From contig DGWK01000002.1 of assembly GCA_002395235.1 (NCBI GenBank), positions 1-24,899 on the forward strand: DNA of 24,899 nt, given 5' to 3'. The notes below the pieces were generated by a model that saw only the letters and a list, made by a program, of their open reading frames with translations, ran no database searches and was not told the origin of the DNA. Position numbers and translations under genes: made by a program. This document shows, in pieces, positions 23,303 to 24,899 of this stretch (within the stretch, counting starts at the first letter, position 1; each line of letters opens with the position of its first letter). Origin of the DNA: Lachnospiraceae bacterium UBA4260 (lineage in GTDB: Bacteria > Bacillota > Clostridia > Lachnospirales > Lachnospiraceae).

Positions 23303-24031
23303 ATGTATACTTTTGACGGACGAATCAGATACAGCGAAGTGGACGCGGGCCGAAAGCTCACGGCGGAGAAGACGATCGACTATTTCCAGGATTGCTCTTC
23401 CTTTCAGTCGGAGGACCTGGGAGTCGGGCTCGACTATATGCGAGAGCATCACTTCGCATGGGTGATCAATTACTGGCAGATCTGCTTTGAGAGGCGTCCC
23501 GTGATGGGGGAAGCGGTGCGGACCGGCACGCAGCCCTACGAATTCAAGGGGATCCTCGGAATGAGAAATTTCATGATGGAGACTTTGGACGGGGAGCGGC
23601 TGGCGACGGCAAACTCCGTGTGGAGCCTCCTGGATATGGATAAGATGTATCCGATGCGGATCCCGGCGGAGCTGATCGAGAAGTACAAGACGGTGCCCAG
23701 GCTGGAGATGGACTACAAACCGAGGAAGATCGCGGTACCGAAAGAGGGCGGCGAGGAGCTGGAGACGATCGTGGTGCGCAGGCACCATCTGGACACCAAT
23801 CAACACATGAACAATGCGCAGTACGTGCACTTTGCGGTGATGTATCTCCCCGCGGGAGCCGAGATCAGAGAGCTGCGTGTCGAGTACAAAAAGCAGGCAA
23901 TGTTGGGCGACCATATAAAGCCCGTTATTTATCACCTCTCCGACGACATGATCCTTGTGAGCATGAACGGCGAAGACGGAAAACCATATGCAGCAGTGGA
24001 AATGAAGCTGCTGAAAGAGGGGACATTATGA
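23303..24031 (+). CDS. acyl-ACP thioesterase
   Basis: A 242-residue double-hotdog protein of the FatA/FatB-like bacterial acyl-ACP thioesterase family. It would release free fatty acids from acyl carrier protein in the cytoplasm. The first hotdog starts YTFDGRIRYSEVDAGRKLT, a typical N-terminus. The second holds HHLDTNQHMNNAQYV, with N166 and H168 as the expected catalytic pair and the following NN typical of the family. The start lies 16 nt after the amidase stop, with only a modest AGG-type ribosome site close to it. Its stop codon overlaps the next ATG (ATGA), so it is translationally coupled to the CvfB-like gene. Confidence 0.9.
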   Translation: MYTFDGRIRYSEVDAGRKLTAEKTIDYFQDCSSFQSEDLGVGLDYMREHHFAWVINYWQICFERRPVMGEAVRTGTQPYEFKGILGMRNFMMETLDGERLATANSVWSLLDMDKMYPMRIPAELIEKYKTVPRLEMDYKPRKIAVPKEGGEELETIVVRRHHLDTNQHMNNAQYVHFAVMYLPAGAEIRELRVEYKKQAMLGDHIKPVIYHLSDDMILVSMNGEDGKPYAAVEMKLLKEGTL

Positions 24032-24861
24032 AACTTGGAGAACTTCAGACACTTAGAGTGGAAAAAACAGTGCCGTTCGGCATTTATCTGACGGGAGAGG
24101 ATCCGGAGGAGGGACGCGTTCTGCTGCCCCGTTCCCAAGTGCCTGAGGGGGTCCGCGAGGGAGACGAACTGGAGGTCTTCCTCTACAAGGATTCTGAGGA
24201 CAGAATGATCGCGACCCGCAGAAAGCCCAAACTGATGCTGCACCAGGTGGGGTACCTGACTGTGCTGCAGGTGGGCAGGATCGGAGCTTTCCTTGACTGG
24301 GGGCTGGATAAAGATCTGTTGCTGCCGTTCCACGAGCAGCCGAGAGAGAGAGTAAAAGAGGGACAGGAAGTTTTGGTGGCCGTATACCTCGACAAGAGCG
24401 AGAGACTGTGCGCCACGATGAACGTATATCCTTATCTCAGCAAGGAAAGCCCTTACAAGACCGGCGACCAGGTGACGGGCATCGTCTATGAGACAAGCCG
24501 CAATTTCGGCGCGTTTGTCGCGGTGGACAGCATGTTCTCGGCCCTGATCCCCAAGCGCGAGCTCGTCAGGGACCTGCGCGTCGGCGACGTGGTCTCCGCC
24601 AGAGTGACGTCCGTCAAGCCGGACGGAAAGCTCGACCTGAGCATCCGCGAGAAGGCGCCGCTGCAGATGGACCGCGACATGGACCGGATCATGGCCAGAA
24701 TGGACGCGAACGGGGGATTCCTTCCCTTCAACGACCGGGTTTCCCCGGAGATCATCCGCGAGCAGATGCAGATGAGCAAAAACGAATTCAAGAGAGCAGT
24801 CGGGCACCTCTTAAAGCTGGGCAAAATAGAGATCGGCGCCGACAGCATCCGGATCAAATAA
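24028..24861 (+). CDS. cvfB: CvfB-like S1-domain RNA-binding protein
   Basis: A 277-residue protein of the CvfB/YitL family. It has several S1-type OB-fold segments: about 1-60, 75-130 (LTVLQVGRIGAFLDWGLDKDLLLPFHEQ) and 140-210 (GDQVTGIVYETSRNFGAFVAVD). A C-terminal winged helix follows (about 225-277, GFLPFNDRVSPEIIREQMQMSKNEFKRAVGHLLK). In Staphylococcus CvfB affects virulence gene expression and binds RNA; its role here is not known. Length is normal for the family and the gene is complete. It begins inside the thioesterase stop codon with a 4-nt overlap. Confidence 0.9.
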   Translation: MKLGELQTLRVEKTVPFGIYLTGEDPEEGRVLLPRSQVPEGVREGDELEVFLYKDSEDRMIATRRKPKLMLHQVGYLTVLQVGRIGAFLDWGLDKDLLLPFHEQPRERVKEGQEVLVAVYLDKSERLCATMNVYPYLSKESPYKTGDQVTGIVYETSRNFGAFVAVDSMFSALIPKRELVRDLRVGDVVSARVTSVKPDGKLDLSIREKAPLQMDRDMDRIMARMDANGGFLPFNDRVSPEIIREQMQMSKNEFKRAVGHLLKLGKIEIGADSIRIK

Positions 24862-24875
24862 GTGTAATCAGTGAC

Positions 24876-24897
24876 AAAGGGGCTGTGAAAAAAGAAT
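24876..24897 (+). terminator. left arm of a terminator hairpin cut by the window end
   Basis: AAAGGGGCTGTG followed by AAAAAAGAAT lies 14 nt after the CvfB-like stop codon. It is the exact reverse complement of bases 1-22. The expected 3' arm CACAGCCCC plus T-run would lie beyond the window. It most likely ends the amidase-thioesterase-cvfB transcript. Confidence 0.5.
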
Positions 24898-24899
24898 GG

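Overview
The window looks like chromosomal DNA from a moderately high-GC member of the Clostridia, most likely a Lachnospiraceae-type Bacillota. The evidence is a CIRCE-controlled hrcA-grpE-dnaK-dnaJ cluster, a Gram-positive-type DnaK, an IreB-RuvX-DUF1292 block, ribonuclease J, strong AGGAGG-type ribosome sites, and tRNA-modification gene pairs arranged as in the B. subtilis yrr region. Family assignment is inference from gene content, not from a database search. All recognised genes are on the + strand except one small HPr-like gene.

Layout. 1-5615: heat-shock chaperone cluster with a sigma-A-like promoter, a perfect CIRCE operator, and several hairpins between grpE, dnaK, dnaJ and prmA. 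dnaJ also has its own extended -10 promoter. 5674-7425: prmA and rsmE, two methyltransferases acting on the ribosome. 7429-9940: a cysteine desulfurase and thiI under their own promoter, a sulfur-transfer pair for s4U8 in tRNA and possibly thiamine. 10006-10365: a convergent terminator and the single minus-strand gene, an HPr/Crh-like protein without the phosphorylatable histidine. 10400-11818: mtaB (ms2t6A37 of tRNA), read from a TTG start. 11827-17410: a long, apparently co-transcribed run of ireB, ruvX, DUF1292, ribonuclease J, a truncated MltG-like membrane protein, trmR and trhP; the last two make mo5U34 in tRNA. 17451-20265: trkA and trkH, a potassium uptake system. 20294-20622: terminator, a promoter with a perfect TATAAT, tRNA-Gln(CUG) and its terminator.

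20623-21414 carries no credible gene. It holds a six-copy tandem array of a 63-64 bp unit that can fold into hairpins, followed by a short GC-rich block of smaller repeats. This is the most unexplained part of the window. 21415-24861: a secreted amidase-like protein with choline/glucan-binding-type repeats, an acyl-ACP thioesterase, and a CvfB-like S1-domain RNA-binding protein that overlaps the thioesterase stop codon by 4 nt.

Common theme: much of the window serves protein quality control and translation fidelity (chaperones, RsmE, PrmA, ThiI/desulfurase, MtaB, TrmR/TrhP, tRNA-Gln, ribonuclease J). The two extreme ends carry a perfect 22-nt inverted repeat that looks like two halves of the same terminator-type palindrome. 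That suggests the fragment may be bounded by a dispersed repeat. I found no CRISPR array, transposase, prophage or clearly new defence system.
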